NCBI RefSeq assembly: GCF_014201875.1
Contig: NZ_JACHFL010000020.1
Location: 21,938 to 85,937 of the forward strand
Source of the DNA: Deinococcus humi
Lineage (GTDB): Bacteria > Deinococcota > Deinococci > Deinococcales > Deinococcaceae
Length of the DNA: 64,000 bases
Direction of reading: 5' to 3'
A model generated the notes under the pieces. It did no database searches and was not told the origin of the DNA. It saw nothing but the letters and a program-made list of their open reading frames with translations. Below, piece after piece: positions 1 through 9,032 of this stretch (within the stretch, counting starts at the first letter, position 1; each line of letters begins with the position of its first letter). The translations under genes were made by a program, and so were the position numbers.

Positions 1-2
1 CC

Positions 3-578
3 GTGTTCGCCATCATCACCATCATGGTGCTGGAGCTGCCCCATCCGCAGGGGCAGGCGTGGTCGAGCCTGCTGCGGGTGTGGCCCACCTTCCTCGCCTA
101 CGTGCTGAGCTTCGTACTCGTCGGCCTCGCCTGGACCAACCACCACCACCTGCTCCGCTCGGTGCGTCAGACGTCGAACCGCTTGCTCTGAGCCAACTTG
201 AACCTGCTGTTCTGGCTCTCGCTGTTGCCCTTCGTGACCGGTTGGGCGGGCGAGACGCATTTCGCCCCCGTCCCCATGACTGTCTACGCCGCCGACGCAC
301 TGCTCAATGCCGTGGCGTTCAGCGCGCTGATTCACGTCATCCGTCACGACCCCGCCAACCCCCCGCAGGGCCTGGGGCGTCGGGGCAGGATCGCCGCCTC
401 GCTGGTCGCCTACGTCGTGTCCGTGGTGGCTCCCGTGGCCGGACCGGTGGGCGTGTGGGTGTCCGGGCTGTGCCTTGTCTTCGTGGCGCTGACGTGGCTG
501 GCGCCGGACCGGCGCAGCGGGCAGGCGGCGGAGAAATCGGGCCAGGGCCACACGGTGCTGGCAAGGAGACCGCGATAG
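3..578 (+). pseudogene. TMEM175/DUF1211-like membrane protein, nonsense-mutated, 5' end outside window
   Basis: C-terminal part of a TMEM175/DUF1211-type integral membrane protein; known family members are potassium channels. The frame enters inside the first conserved helix (FAIITIMVLEL) and shows the family block ending PFVTGW and HFAP. TGA at 189-191 interrupts it exactly where the family usually has Trp (LWANL), so one G-to-A change (TGG to TGA) explains the stop. After the stop the same frame stays open to the TAG at 576-578 and still encodes hydrophobic segments. A recent nonsense mutation is the simplest reading; read-through is an alternative. Confidence 0.75.
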
Positions 579-763
579 GCCGTTGAACTGGGTGTGACGG
601 GAAGCCAAACCACCTTCGTTTCCCCCTCCATGTCGTCCCGGATTCGCTCTGACTGTCTCCACCTGAAACTGTCCACTTCTTGGAGCCACTGGCGACCAGT
701 GGCTTCACCCCCATCCGACCCGCAAGCAGGGGGAGGGGGATGCATGAAAAACGGAGGACCTCC

Positions 764-2044
764 ATGCCCATTCAAGGATCAGACCTGTTGAAGAACTCGC
801 GTCGTTCTGGGATGTGGAACGGCCATACCAGGGCCCAGGCTGCCGACACCATGCGGACCACCACGCTCGACTCAGGACCCCTGATCCAGCTCACGCTGCT
901 GCTGCTCTCGGCGCTGACGGTGATGGCGGCGGCGGCTATCGCGCCCGCCCTGCCTGCCCTGGAGGCACACTTCGCCGGGGTGCCGAACGCCCACCTCCTG
1001 GTCAAACTCCTCGTCACCCTCGTCGGGTTGGTCATCGCGCTGACGGCCCCCATCGCTGGAATGCTGGCCGACCGGTTCGGGCGCCGCCCGGTGCTGATCA
1101 TCGCACTGCTGCTCTTCACCCTGGGCGGGGCCAGCGGCCTGATCTTCAGCTCGCTGGGCGCGCTGCTGGCGGGGCGAATCGTGCTGGGGCTCGCGGTCGC
1201 GGGCACCATGACGGCCACCGGCGCGCTGATCAACGACCTGTTCAGCGGCCCTGCGCGGGGCCAGTTCCTGAGTCGTCAGGCAGCGGCCACCAACTTCGGC
1301 GGCGCCGTGCTGCTGCCACTCGGCGGCGTGCTGGCCGGCTTCGGCTGGCGGGTGCCCTTCGGCCTGTACCTGCTGGCCCTGCTGCTGCTGCCGCTGGTCT
1401 GGCGCCTGCCCCCGGGCGTGCCGGGGGCAGGCGCCAGCGAGACCGGAAAGGTCAGGCCGCGCTGGGGCCTGATCGGGCTGGTGTACGCCCTGGCCCTCCT
1501 GTACATGCTCACCTTCTACCTGATGCCAACCCAGGGCCCCTTTCTGCTGGCGTTCCTGCACGTCTCGCCCGGCACCACCGGCCTGATCCTGGGGGGGTTT
1601 ACCCTGGTCGCGGCCCTGACCTCGCTGCTGTATGCGCGCCTGGCGGGCCGCTTCGATGCGCGCCGGGTCGCGGCGCTGGGCTTCCTGTTGCTGGGAGCTG
1701 GTTGGCTGATCGTCTCACGGTCGGACGGTCTGGGCGGCGTGCTGCCGGGCCTGCTGGTCGGCGGCCTAGGCGCGGGGCTGGTGTTCCCCAACCTCTACGC
1801 CTGGCTGGCCGACGTGACTCCCGCCGCCTGGCGCGGGCGTATCACGGCGGGCATGAGCAGCGCGGTCTTCCTGGGCCAGTTTCTCAGCCCGCTGGTGCTG
1901 ACCTCGCCTTCCGCTCGACCCGCTGTCGGCTTCGTTTGGGGCGCGGCATTGGCGGGCGTGGTCGGCCTGGGGCTGCTCGCCTCCAGCGTCTTTGGTCGCC
2001 GAGCACCAGCCGACCGGACCAACGCCCGGGAGCGCGTCACCTGA
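764..2044 (+). CDS. MFS transporter, drug-efflux-like
   Basis: About 426 residues with some 12 hydrophobic segments. The major facilitator loop 2-3 signature is visible (GMLADRFGRRPVLI), as is PxGGxLAGFGWRxPF in the middle. Such proteins export drugs or small metabolites across the inner membrane by proton antiport; the substrate cannot be read from sequence. Start choice: ATG 764 has a strong GGAGG 6-7 nt upstream (753-757). ATG 851 (MRTTTLDSG) lies nearer the first helix but has no ribosome site, and the frame is also open upstream to 680. The next gene is convergent, so it is probably a single-gene transcript. Confidence 0.8.
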   Translation: MPIQGSDLLKNSRRSGMWNGHTRAQAADTMRTTTLDSGPLIQLTLLLLSALTVMAAAAIAPALPALEAHFAGVPNAHLLVKLLVTLVGLVIALTAPIAGMLADRFGRRPVLIIALLLFTLGGASGLIFSSLGALLAGRIVLGLAVAGTMTATGALINDLFSGPARGQFLSRQAAATNFGGAVLLPLGGVLAGFGWRVPFGLYLLALLLLPLVWRLPPGVPGAGASETGKVRPRWGLIGLVYALALLYMLTFYLMPTQGPFLLAFLHVSPGTTGLILGGFTLVAALTSLLYARLAGRFDARRVAALGFLLLGAGWLIVSRSDGLGGVLPGLLVGGLGAGLVFPNLYAWLADVTPAAWRGRITAGMSSAVFLGQFLSPLVLTSPSARPAVGFVWGAALAGVVGLGLLASSVFGRRAPADRTNARERVT

Positions 2045-2174
2045 CGCCGTGACAGCTCAGCCCACCGCGACCTCCACGAAAGCACGGGAGCAAAGGACCT
2101 GGTCTCCTGATCCGGCCTGATGGGTTCAGTTCAAGGTGCCTATCCGAGATAGTAAAACCTTGGGAGAACGACGT

Positions 2175-2199
2175 CGCTCAAGAACGTGCTGTTTTTGAG
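2175..2199. terminator. stem-loop between convergent genes
   Basis: Ten-base stem (GCTCAAGAAC / GTTTTTGAGC, one G-U pair) with a 5-nt loop, between the ends of the MFS and AraC genes. It may terminate transcription from either side; the T-run is inside the stem rather than after it, so efficiency is uncertain. Confidence 0.4.
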
Positions 2200-2250
2200 C
2201 AAAATTGTGCTTCCCGTCGGGATGTCAGGAGGGGCGACGTATGAGGACGC

Positions 2251-3132
2251 CTACTGCCGCAGGGCCGAGGGGGCAACGCCGAAGTGACGCCGGACGTGGT
2301 GGGTGAGGTGACTCTGGTGGGTGAACCCGACCGTGTTCGCGATGGTGACCAGGGAGAGTCTGGGCGTCGAGAGGAGGGTTCTGGCCCGCTCGCCGCGCCG
2401 GAGCACGATGTACTGGTGAGGAGTTGTCCCTGTGGCGCGCTTGAACTGGCGCGAGAAATGGTAGGGGCTGAGACCCGCCATCCCCGCCAGGGTGGCGAGG
2501 CTCAGGTCCTCGTGCAGGTGGTCGAGCACGTAATGGGCGACCCGTTCGAGCTTTCCCCTGGACAGGCCGTGCCTCGGCTCCTGGAGCGCCTTGTTCTCAG
2601 CGGAGTAGGTTCTCAGCAGGTGAACGGCGAGCACATTCACGAGGGACTCGACGTAGAGGCGCTCGGGCGGGTGCTCCCGCCGCAGTTCCGAACGCAGGGT
2701 CCCGGCGAGCTGCCGGATCAGGGGGTCGTCCGCGCTGCGATTTTCGACGATCTCCACGGACCCCCGGCGCAGGAGGTCACGGGTAGCCCGCTCCACGAAG
2801 GCCGGCGTCAGGTAGAAGATAAGGTGCTCGGCCTCCTGAAGCCACTCGCTGCCGTGCGGCTGGCCGCTCCCGATGATCGAGACGTTCCCGTCCCCCAGCA
2901 GGCGGGTGAGCTGCCGACCTCCTGCCGTCTGCCACGTCGAGAGACAAGCCGTATTCTCGTAGCAGACATCGACGGAGATTTCGGGGTGGGCGTGTTCCGG
3001 AAAGTGGGTGGGCGCGATGGCCGCGCAAAAGAGGCCGATCCCTTCGACGAAGTTGGTGAGGTGGTAGGGAATGTCCGCACCGGATGCTCCGGAGTTCAGC
3101 ACGTCAGCCTCCGTGGACGAGCCGTTGACCAC
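2251..3132 (-). CDS. AraC family transcriptional regulator
   Basis: 293 residues. The N-terminal two-thirds is a cupin-like sensory domain (HxHPEISVDV around 45-55, SGQPHGSEWL around 95). The C-terminal 100 residues form the two helix-turn-helix AraC domain (LATLAGMAGLSPYHFSRQFK, then TIANTVGFTHQSHLTHHVRRHFG). These proteins bind a small ligand and regulate nearby promoters. It is convergent with the MFS gene, and the downstream partner on this strand is 2251 onward only intergenic. The target is not evident. Confidence 0.85.
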   Translation of the reverse strand: MVNGSSTEADVLNSGASGADIPYHLTNFVEGIGLFCAAIAPTHFPEHAHPEISVDVCYENTACLSTWQTAGGRQLTRLLGDGNVSIIGSGQPHGSEWLQEAEHLIFYLTPAFVERATRDLLRRGSVEIVENRSADDPLIRQLAGTLRSELRREHPPERLYVESLVNVLAVHLLRTYSAENKALQEPRHGLSRGKLERVAHYVLDHLHEDLSLATLAGMAGLSPYHFSRQFKRATGTTPHQYIVLRRGERARTLLSTPRLSLVTIANTVGFTHQSHLTHHVRRHFGVAPSALRQ

Positions 3133-3407
3133 TTCTGCTGGGGCTTGCCCGAGATGGGGTGGGCGAAGGGTGGACCGAGGAATGGCGGGGCGAACTTTGC
3201 TTCACCCGGCGACATGAGCGCGCGCCGTTTGGAGAAGTGGACACATGGTCAGGCGTCGACCTCCAAGAGTCTGAGGGACATCAAGACAAGTCCCCTGAAG
3301 TGGAGCCTTTCCACTCCTGACTGAATCGGGCTCGGTTGCCGTGAGATGGTTCGGCACTCCGGGCATGATGACCGGACGCCTCGTGAGCGGGAAGCAGGTG
3401 AACCCGT

Positions 3408-4364
3408 TCAAGCAGACTGGACCTGCCTGGACAGGAAGTCCCGGTACCACGCCACGGTCTGCGCGATCCCCTGCGCCAGCGGCGTCGGGTGGACGCCGAA
3501 CTGACGCTCGAACGCCTCGGAGACCATGTTCTGCGGGAGGCGGTGCTGGTAGAGCATCTCCGCGTAGCTGTCCATAAAGGTCTGGTCGAAGGGCCCGTAG
3601 GCCTCAGCCCGCCGCAGGTTGTGAATCCGCAGCGGACGCCCCACCGTGTGGGCGACCAGCTCAAGCACCTCGTCTGTGGAGCGGGCGGGCACCGTCGGCA
3701 GGTGCCAGATGCGCCCGTCTCCTTCCGGGCGCTCGCCCAGGGTCGCCAGCCCGCAGGCCACGTCGCCGATGTAGGTGTAGCTGTGCGGGAGGCTGGTGTC
3801 GAGCATCGTCATGACCTCGCCCCCCGTCAGGGCCGCCGGGAACACCGCCCCGCCCAGGGTCGAGTTCAGGACGCCGGGCCCGTAGAAGTCCGCCGAGCGC
3901 CCGGCGACCACCCGCACCCGGCCCTGAGCGTGCGCCTGCAAGTAGCGCCGGTCGAGGTCGGCGCGCAGCCGGCCCTTGACGGTGGTGGCGGCCCAGGGCG
4001 TGTCCTCGGTGAGGTGCTCGCCGCCCACCTCGCCGTAGGGGTACAGGGTGTCCAGCACCACCAGCCGGGCCCCGTGGCGTTCGGCGGCCTTCAGGATGGC
4101 CTCACCGATGCCGGGCATCAGTCGGGGTTGCAGGTGGTAGGGGACGTTCACGCAGTGGTAGATCACCGAGGCCCCCTGGGTGGCTGAGGTGGCGGCGTCC
4201 GCGTCGCTCAGGTCAGCGCTGGCGTGTTCCGCCCCAGCGGGAGGCCGGGTGTCGGCGCGGCGATCCACCAGGCGGACCCGGTGGCCCCGGCGAACGAGTT
4301 CGGCAGCCAGGGTGGTGCCGGCAGGGCCAGCGCCGAGGACGACATGCAGGTCAGTAGAGGTCAT
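3408..4364 (-). CDS. NAD(P)-binding epimerase/dehydratase-like protein
   Basis: 318 residues with a Rossmann nucleotide-binding start (HVVLGAGPAGTTLAAELVRRG, residues about 6-26) and the extended-SDR YxxxK-like region around SHPSYTYIGD (here SLPHSYTYIGDVACGL). This is the atypical NAD-dependent epimerase/dehydratase superfamily that modifies sugars or other polyols; the substrate is unknown. It lies directly downstream of the TetR gene on the same strand, 83 bp away, with a perfect 17-bp palindrome in the gap, so it is very likely the TetR target. No frameshift or truncation seen. Confidence 0.75.
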   Translation of the reverse strand: MTSTDLHVVLGAGPAGTTLAAELVRRGHRVRLVDRRADTRPPAGAEHASADLSDADAATSATQGASVIYHCVNVPYHLQPRLMPGIGEAILKAAERHGARLVVLDTLYPYGEVGGEHLTEDTPWAATTVKGRLRADLDRRYLQAHAQGRVRVVAGRSADFYGPGVLNSTLGGAVFPAALTGGEVMTMLDTSLPHSYTYIGDVACGLATLGERPEGDGRIWHLPTVPARSTDEVLELVAHTVGRPLRIHNLRRAEAYGPFDQTFMDSYAEMLYQHRLPQNMVSEAFERQFGVHPTPLAQGIAQTVAWYRDFLSRQVQSA

Positions 4365-4416
4365 GGGGTCTCCTTGAGGGATGGCGAGAGGGCAAATGAA
4401 ATTCCAGCGGTAATTC

Positions 4417-4433
4417 TTCTATCAATGATAGAA
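4417..4433. promoter_or_regulatory. TetR-type operator upstream of the epimerase gene
   Basis: Perfect palindrome TTCTATCAATGATAGAA (8 bp, A, 8 bp) between tetR and the epimerase start. Its core TATCANTGATA recurs at 5071-5081 in front of the tetR gene and closely resembles the classical tetO core, which supports one regulator binding both sites. Confidence 0.7.
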
Positions 4434-4447
4434 AGGAGGGCAAAAAA

Positions 4448-5050
4448 TCAGGTCATAGGAGCCTCCCAGCTTCTGAGCAGCGCGGAGACGGCATGCTCGG
4501 CGAGGCTCCGGGCGCGCTCGAAGCCGATGTCCTCCAGCAGGCCGAGCGTCGCCATGCCATGCAGGACGCCCCAAGCGGTTTCGCTGGCGGCCAGGGGGTC
4601 GGGCAGCGAGACGCCCTTGTGCCGCGCCCACGCGCCGATGGCCTCCAGCGTCAGACGGATCACCCCGGAGGCGGCCTCATGCCGCGCGCGACCGTCCAGC
4701 CGGACGCCGCCGAGGCCGGTCATCAGTTCGTAGAGGGCGGGGTGGTCCTGCGCGAAACGCAGGTACGCCCGGCACAGCCCGCGCAGCCGCCGCTCGGGGT
4801 CGGGTTCGGCCCCCACGGCTTGCAGGGCGAGGAGCAGGCGGTCGTAGCCCTGCTCCATGACCGCTTGTAGGGCAGCCTCCTTGCCGGCGAAATACTGGTA
4901 GATGATGGGTGAGGTGTACTCCACGGCGTCGGCGATGCGGCGAATGGTGACCGCCGGCCAGCCTTCCCGCTCGCCGATGGTGAGGGCGGCCTGGAGGATG
5001 CCCTCACGGGTCGCCTGCTTTTGCCTCGCTCTCCTGGCCTGGGCTGTCAT
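4448..5050 (-). CDS. TetR family transcriptional repressor
   Basis: 200 residues. The N-terminal helix-turn-helix domain spans about 12-60 (GILQAALTIGEREGWPAVTI, then RRIADAVEYTSPIIYQYFAGKEAAL), the rest is the ligand-binding helical domain (TetR_C WHG type, with GLGGVRLDGRARHEAASGVIRLTLEA). Start at 5050 is set by AGGAGGA 3-9 nt upstream; the frame extends to 5152 but without a ribosome site. A TATCACTGATA operator sits 21 bp upstream of the start and a second copy lies before the downstream epimerase gene, indicating autoregulation plus control of that gene. Confidence 0.88.
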   Translation of the reverse strand: MTAQARRARQKQATREGILQAALTIGEREGWPAVTIRRIADAVEYTSPIIYQYFAGKEAALQAVMEQGYDRLLLALQAVGAEPDPERRLRGLCRAYLRFAQDHPALYELMTGLGGVRLDGRARHEAASGVIRLTLEAIGAWARHKGVSLPDPLAASETAWGVLHGMATLGLLEDIGFERARSLAEHAVSALLRSWEAPMT

Positions 5051-5070
5051 CCTTCCTCCTGTAGGAAATC

Positions 5071-5081
5071 TATCACTGATA
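5071..5081. promoter_or_regulatory. TetR-type operator upstream of tetR
   Basis: TATCACTGATA, an 11-bp perfect palindrome around a central C, 21 bp upstream of the tetR start codon. Same core as the 4417-4433 site. Confidence 0.6.
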
Positions 5082-5148
5082 AGTATGGGCGGTCGGGATC
5101 GCCCCGTCAATCCCATCACCGTTCGGCGCGGCGCGCGGGCGGGGAGGG

Positions 5149-6072
5149 TCACGCTGCCCCCGGTACAACTGGGCCGCCCACCTGCCAGCGCATCACGTCC
5201 TGGCGGGGCGAGACCCCAAAGAGCCGGCGGTACTCGCGGCTGAACTGCGAGGGGCTGTCGTAGCCGACCCGAAAGCCGGCCCCGGTCACGTCCAGTTCCC
5301 GGCCCAGCAGCAGCCGGCGCGCCTCCTGGAGCCGCAGGCGCTTCTGAAACTGGAGGGGACTCAGGGCCGTCACCGCCTTGAAGTGGTGGTGGAAGCCCGA
5401 CACGCTCATGTGCACGTCCCGGGCCATCTGCTCCACCCGCAGGGGCCGGTCGTACTCCCGCACCAGCCGCTCGATAGCGGTGGCGATCCGGTGGGTCTGC
5501 CCGGCCGCCTGCACCATCGCCCGCAGTCGGCCCCCCTCCGGGCCGACCAGCAGCAGGTACCCTAGTTCACGCAGGATCAGCGGGGCCAGCGCGGGAATGT
5601 GCTGCGGCGTGTCCAACAGGCGAACGAGTCGCAGCACGGCGCCTTGGACCAGCGGTTCGAGAGCGGTCACCACCAGGCCAGCCTGGCTGCCCGCGCCCGG
5701 TGCCGTCTCCGGAAACTCCACCGCCAGGGCCGCGATCAGGGCCGGGGCGAGGTCCACGTGCAGCGCGAGGTGAGGCCTGTCCGGTGACGCTTCGAGAATC
5801 CGGGCGGTGAGCGGGAGGCTGACCGAGACGAGGAGCAGGTCCTCCGGGCCGTACGCCAGCGACGCCTCTCCCTGCTGCACAAGCTTGCGGCCCTGCGCGA
5901 CCAGGCACACCGAGGGCGTGTAGACCGTGTGCACGGGCTCCGACGCGGCCACCGCCCGGTACAGGTGCAGACCGGGCACGGCGGTGGATTGCAGGCCCAG
6001 CCGGGTCGCATGGCGGGTGAGTAACTCGGTCAAGGTCAGTGGCTGGGCAGCGAGCACCGGGGAGACGGTCAT
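5149..6072 (-). CDS. AraC family regulator with AraC_N-type sensory domain
   Basis: 307 residues. Residues about 20-180 match the AraC_N arrangement (PGLHLYRA, YTPSVCLVAQGRKLVQQGEASLAYGPEDLLLVSVSLPL); residues about 200-295 carry the paired helix-turn-helix domain (MARDVHMSVSGFHHHFKAVT, FRVGYDSPSQFSREYRRLFG). Regulators of this type often control a divergent oxidoreductase gene, and here an SDR gene begins 248 bp away on the other strand. The start ATG has no ribosome site; a 13-bp palindrome (6074-6086) occupies that position. Confidence 0.88.
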   Translation of the reverse strand: MTVSPVLAAQPLTLTELLTRHATRLGLQSTAVPGLHLYRAVAASEPVHTVYTPSVCLVAQGRKLVQQGEASLAYGPEDLLLVSVSLPLTARILEASPDRPHLALHVDLAPALIAALAVEFPETAPGAGSQAGLVVTALEPLVQGAVLRLVRLLDTPQHIPALAPLILRELGYLLLVGPEGGRLRAMVQAAGQTHRIATAIERLVREYDRPLRVEQMARDVHMSVSGFHHHFKAVTALSPLQFQKRLRLQEARRLLLGRELDVTGAGFRVGYDSPSQFSREYRRLFGVSPRQDVMRWQVGGPVVPGAA

Positions 6073-6073
6073 A

Positions 6074-6086
6074 GCAGACAGTCTGC
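6074..6086. promoter_or_regulatory. palindrome directly upstream of the araC-type start codon
   Basis: GCAGACAGTCTGC (6 bp, A, 6 bp, perfect) begins one base upstream of the ATG at 6072, where a Shine-Dalgarno sequence would normally be. It could be an operator or an RNA hairpin affecting initiation. Confidence 0.35.
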
Positions 6087-6319
6087 CCCACAGGGCGTCT
6101 CACCATTCCAGGCCACCTCACGGTCACCCCGATCCCGTTTGCAGGATCAGGCAAGTTCTCTCCAGCATCGCGCTATCGGGCGGGGCGGGTTTTGGAGGAG
6201 AGTAGGCGGGCACGAACGGGGAGAACAGCTCTCGCTCACCTTCCCGCAGTGTCGTCACCTCACCCGCAGGCCCTGGCACGGTGCCGGGTCCCGCAGCTCT
6301 CATTCTGGAGGAATGTTCC

Positions 6320-7063
6320 ATGACCACCCCCACCACCCCTGGGCGCGTCGCCATCGTCACCGGCGGGTCACGCGGTATCGGGCGCCAGAGCGCCGAGCGC
6401 CTCGCCGCCGACGGCCAGGCCGTCGTCATCGCCTACGCCAACAGCGATCAGGAAGCGAACGACGCCGTGGCCGCCATCCGGGCTGCCGGGGGCACCGCCA
6501 CCGCCATCAAAGTCGATGTCTCAGACGAGCTGGCCGTCGAAACCCTCTTCGGCCGCACCGAGCAGACCTACGGCGGCGTCGATGTCGTCGTGCACGCGGC
6601 GGGCATCATGATCCTGAAACCGCTGGCCGAGTTCGGCGTGGACGACTTCGACCGGCTTCAGCGGGTCAACGTCCGGGGCACCTTTCTGGTGAACCAGCAG
6701 GCGGCCCGCCGGGTACGTGCCGGCGGCGCGATCCTCAACTTCTCCAGCTCGGTCGTGGCGCTGGCGCTGCCCACCTACGCGCCCTACGCCGCCACCAAGG
6801 GGGCGGTGGATGCCCTGACCCGCATCCTCGCCAAGGAACTGCGGGGCCGCGACATCACGGTCAATGCCGTGGCGCCCGGCCCCATCGCCACCGACCTGTT
6901 TCTGGACGGCAAGGACGAGGCCACCATCGAGCGGATGGCGAGGATGAACCCGATGGAGCGCCTGGGCACCCCGCAGGACGTCGCCGAGGTGGTGTCGTTC
7001 CTGGCCGGGCCGGGGCGCTGGATCAACGGTCAGGTCGTGCTCGTGAACGGAGGAGCGATCTGA
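6320..7063 (+). CDS. SDR family oxidoreductase
   Basis: 247 residues, classical short-chain dehydrogenase. TGGSRGIG (nucleotide binding) near residue 13, NAG-equivalent HAAG near 97, catalytic Ser then YAPYAATKGA (Tyr-x3-Lys) near 150, and PGPIATD after it. The enzyme reduces or oxidises a carbonyl/alcohol with NAD(P)H; substrate unknown. Start ATG 6320 has GGAGGA 8 nt upstream; an upstream in-frame start at 6281 lacks one. It is followed after 1 bp by a second SDR gene, so the two form an operon divergent from the AraC gene. Confidence 0.88.
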   Translation: MTTPTTPGRVAIVTGGSRGIGRQSAERLAADGQAVVIAYANSDQEANDAVAAIRAAGGTATAIKVDVSDELAVETLFGRTEQTYGGVDVVVHAAGIMILKPLAEFGVDDFDRLQRVNVRGTFLVNQQAARRVRAGGAILNFSSSVVALALPTYAPYAATKGAVDALTRILAKELRGRDITVNAVAPGPIATDLFLDGKDEATIERMARMNPMERLGTPQDVAEVVSFLAGPGRWINGQVVLVNGGAI

Positions 7064-7064
7064 C

Positions 7065-7967
7065 ATGCCCAAGACCATCGTCATCAGCGGGGCGAGCAGC
7101 GGGTTCGGGGCGCTGACGGCACGTGCCCTCGCCGACGCCGGGAATCTCGTCTACGCGGGCATCCGCGACACGCAGGGACGCAACGCGGGCGCCGTCCGCG
7201 ACGCCCAGACCTACGCCCGCGAACACGGAGTGGACCTGCGCACCGTCGAGCTGGACGTGTCCTCGCAGGACTCGGTGGACGCCGCTGTCGCCCGGGTGCT
7301 CGCCGAGGCGGGCGGGCTCGACGTGCTCGTTCACAACGCCGGGCACATGGTGAGCGGCGCTGCCGAGGCCTTTACGCCGGAGCAGCTCGCGCAGGTGTAC
7401 GACACCAACGTGCTGGGCACCCAGCGGCTGAACCGCGCGGCGCTGCCCCACCTGCGCCGCCAGGGGCACGGCCTGGTGCTGTGGGTGGGCAGCACCAGCA
7501 GCCGGGGCGGCACGCCCCCCTACCTCGCTCCCTACTTCGCGGCCAAGGCGGCGATGGACGCGCTGGCGGTGAGCTACGCGGCGGAACTGGCCCGCTTCGG
7601 CATCGAGACGAGCATCGTGGTGCCGGGCTCGTTCACCACGGGCACCAACCATTTCGCCAGCGCGGGGACGGCAGACGACAAGCAGAGGGCGGCGGAGTAC
7701 GAGGAGAAGTACCCGGGCCTGCTGGAATCGGTCGCCGGGAAGCTCGCCGAGCTGGCGCCACCGGACGCGAGCGCCTCGCTGGTGTCGGATGAGATCGCCC
7801 GGATCGTGGCCCTGCCCGCCGGAGAGCGTCCCTTCCGCAGCCATGTGGACCCAGCGAACGACGGTTCGGAGGAGGTGAGTGCGGTGGCCGACCGGATTCG
7901 GGAGGAGTTCCTGACCCGCGTTGATCTGGCCGACCTGCTCCACCCCGTAATCCAGAACCGCGAGTGA
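7065..7967 (+). CDS. SDR family oxidoreductase
   Basis: 300 residues. SGASSGFG replaces the usual TGxxxGIG at residues 8-15, NAG at about 91, and the catalytic Ser with Tyr-x3-Lys as YLAPYFAAKAAMDAL near 155-165. The C-terminal extension after PGSFTTGTNHF is typical of the longer SDRs that act on hydrophobic ketones. It begins 1 bp after the previous SDR stop, so it is co-transcribed. The next sequence downstream is an IS3 remnant. Confidence 0.85.
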   Translation: MPKTIVISGASSGFGALTARALADAGNLVYAGIRDTQGRNAGAVRDAQTYAREHGVDLRTVELDVSSQDSVDAAVARVLAEAGGLDVLVHNAGHMVSGAAEAFTPEQLAQVYDTNVLGTQRLNRAALPHLRRQGHGLVLWVGSTSSRGGTPPYLAPYFAAKAAMDALAVSYAAELARFGIETSIVVPGSFTTGTNHFASAGTADDKQRAAEYEEKYPGLLESVAGKLAELAPPDASASLVSDEIARIVALPAGERPFRSHVDPANDGSEEVSAVADRIREEFLTRVDLADLLHPVIQNRE

Positions 7968-8040
7968 GGGTCGATGGCAGAGACGGGAGGACCGGCTCAC
8001 GCTACAGACCTTCGCGTAGCCAGGATGGGCGTGGCTTTGG

Positions 8041-8450
8041 GCTGGCCCCAAAAGTTGGACGGTTTCGAGTCGAGACTCGGCTCAGGTCAAGGGTACAACA
8101 TCGGCTTTCCCTGCTCGCCCAGGGGACGGGCTGACGGCCACATTTGCGGTGTTGTCTCCGCAAAGGCGGGCGGCAGGCCGCCCCCTGGCCTGCTCAGCAA
8201 ACTCGTCTGGGGTTCGGTAGCTGAGTGACGAGTGGGGTCTGCGGGCGTTGTAGAACGCCCGCCAATCGTCCAGGAGCTGAGCCGCCCCCGAAAACCGATC
8301 CAGGTCAGCTTGGAATCTCTGACGGGCGTGAGCCGAACCCAGTCCGCCCGCCGCCCTGCTGTTCCCAGGGTGGCGTGCCTCCCGGCCGTTTCCCCCTTGC
8401 CGCACAGCACCTGGTCCAGCGCATCCGGCCGCGCGACGCCGGCCCGCAGC
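8041..8450 (-). mobile_element. IS3-family insertion sequence remnant (transposase C-terminus and one end)
   Basis: On the minus strand the frame ending at 8082 contains LDDWRAFYNARRPHSSLSY and RTPDEFA, the C-terminal end of an IS3-type integrase-core transposase. Upstream of about 8310 the similarity stops and no helix-turn-helix or catalytic part remains. At 8041-8062 the sequence GGCCCCAAAAGTTGGACGG resembles the terminal inverted repeat of IS3/IS911-type elements. The piece therefore keeps one end and about 75 codons; it abuts the 3' end of the response regulator gene. Confidence 0.65.
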
Positions 8451-8454
8451 CGCT

Positions 8455-8817
8455 TCAGCTGACCTGCACGACGAGGTCACGCAGCTGCGCGGCCGCGTCC
8501 AGATCCTTGACCACGTAGCCCCTGGCGCCCAGTGCCAGCGTCTGCGCCGCCAGCGCCGAGTGCACGTGGCCGCTCAACACCACCACCGGCACCCCTGAGG
8601 CCAGTTCCAGCGCACGGCCCAGCAGCTCCAGGCCCTGCCCATCCGGCAGACTCAGGTCCAGCACCAGCACCTCAAACGCTCCACCAGGCCAGCTTGTCAT
8701 GGCGTCTGTGAACGTCGGCACCTCTTCAATCCGCCAGTCCACCCCCAGCAACACCAGCTCTTCGCGCAACAGCAGCGCGTCCATAGGGTGGTCCTCCACC
8801 AGCAGCACCCGCGTCAC
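8455..8817 (-). CDS. single-domain response regulator
   Basis: 120 residues from a GTG start with GGGGGGA just upstream. It is a CheY-like receiver: acidic pair E8-D9, phospho-acceptor D54 (LVLDLSLPDG), S82 (VLSGH) and K104 (GYVVKDLD). There is no output domain, so it would act by protein contact, as relay or motor-type partner. No histidine kinase lies nearby. The IS3 remnant begins right at its 3' end, so the original C-terminus may have been changed. The frame continues upstream to 8970 without a convincing start. Confidence 0.75.
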   Translation of the reverse strand: MTRVLLVEDHPMDALLLREELVLLGVDWRIEEVPTFTDAMTSWPGGAFEVLVLDLSLPDGQGLELLGRALELASGVPVVVLSGHVHSALAAQTLALGARGYVVKDLDAAAQLRDLVVQVS

Positions 8818-9032
8818 GCCGTCCCCCCGGACCTGGCGTTCAGGCACGGTGCTTCGCGGCAGTGAATCACCCGGTCCAGCCGGACGCGCCGCCGCTGAAG
8901 GTCTGCTGCGGGAACGCTCTGGAAGCCGCATGGTGCCCACCTGTCGTCCATACCCCAGGGTAGAGATCATTTGGCCTGCAAGCTCCGAGGCATGTGAATG
9001 GGCCTTGAGCGTCCTCTCAGCCGCGCCGCAGG

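Noticed and set aside
664..690. Sequence AAACTGTCCACTTCTTGGAG upstream of the MFS gene resembling the IS3-like end seen at 8041-8062
   Set aside because: Only about 12 of 16 core bases match, and no transposase remnant or target duplication is near.
680..850. Longer MFS reading frame from ATG 680
   Set aside because: The first 28 codons have no membrane or family character; the ribosome site points to 764.
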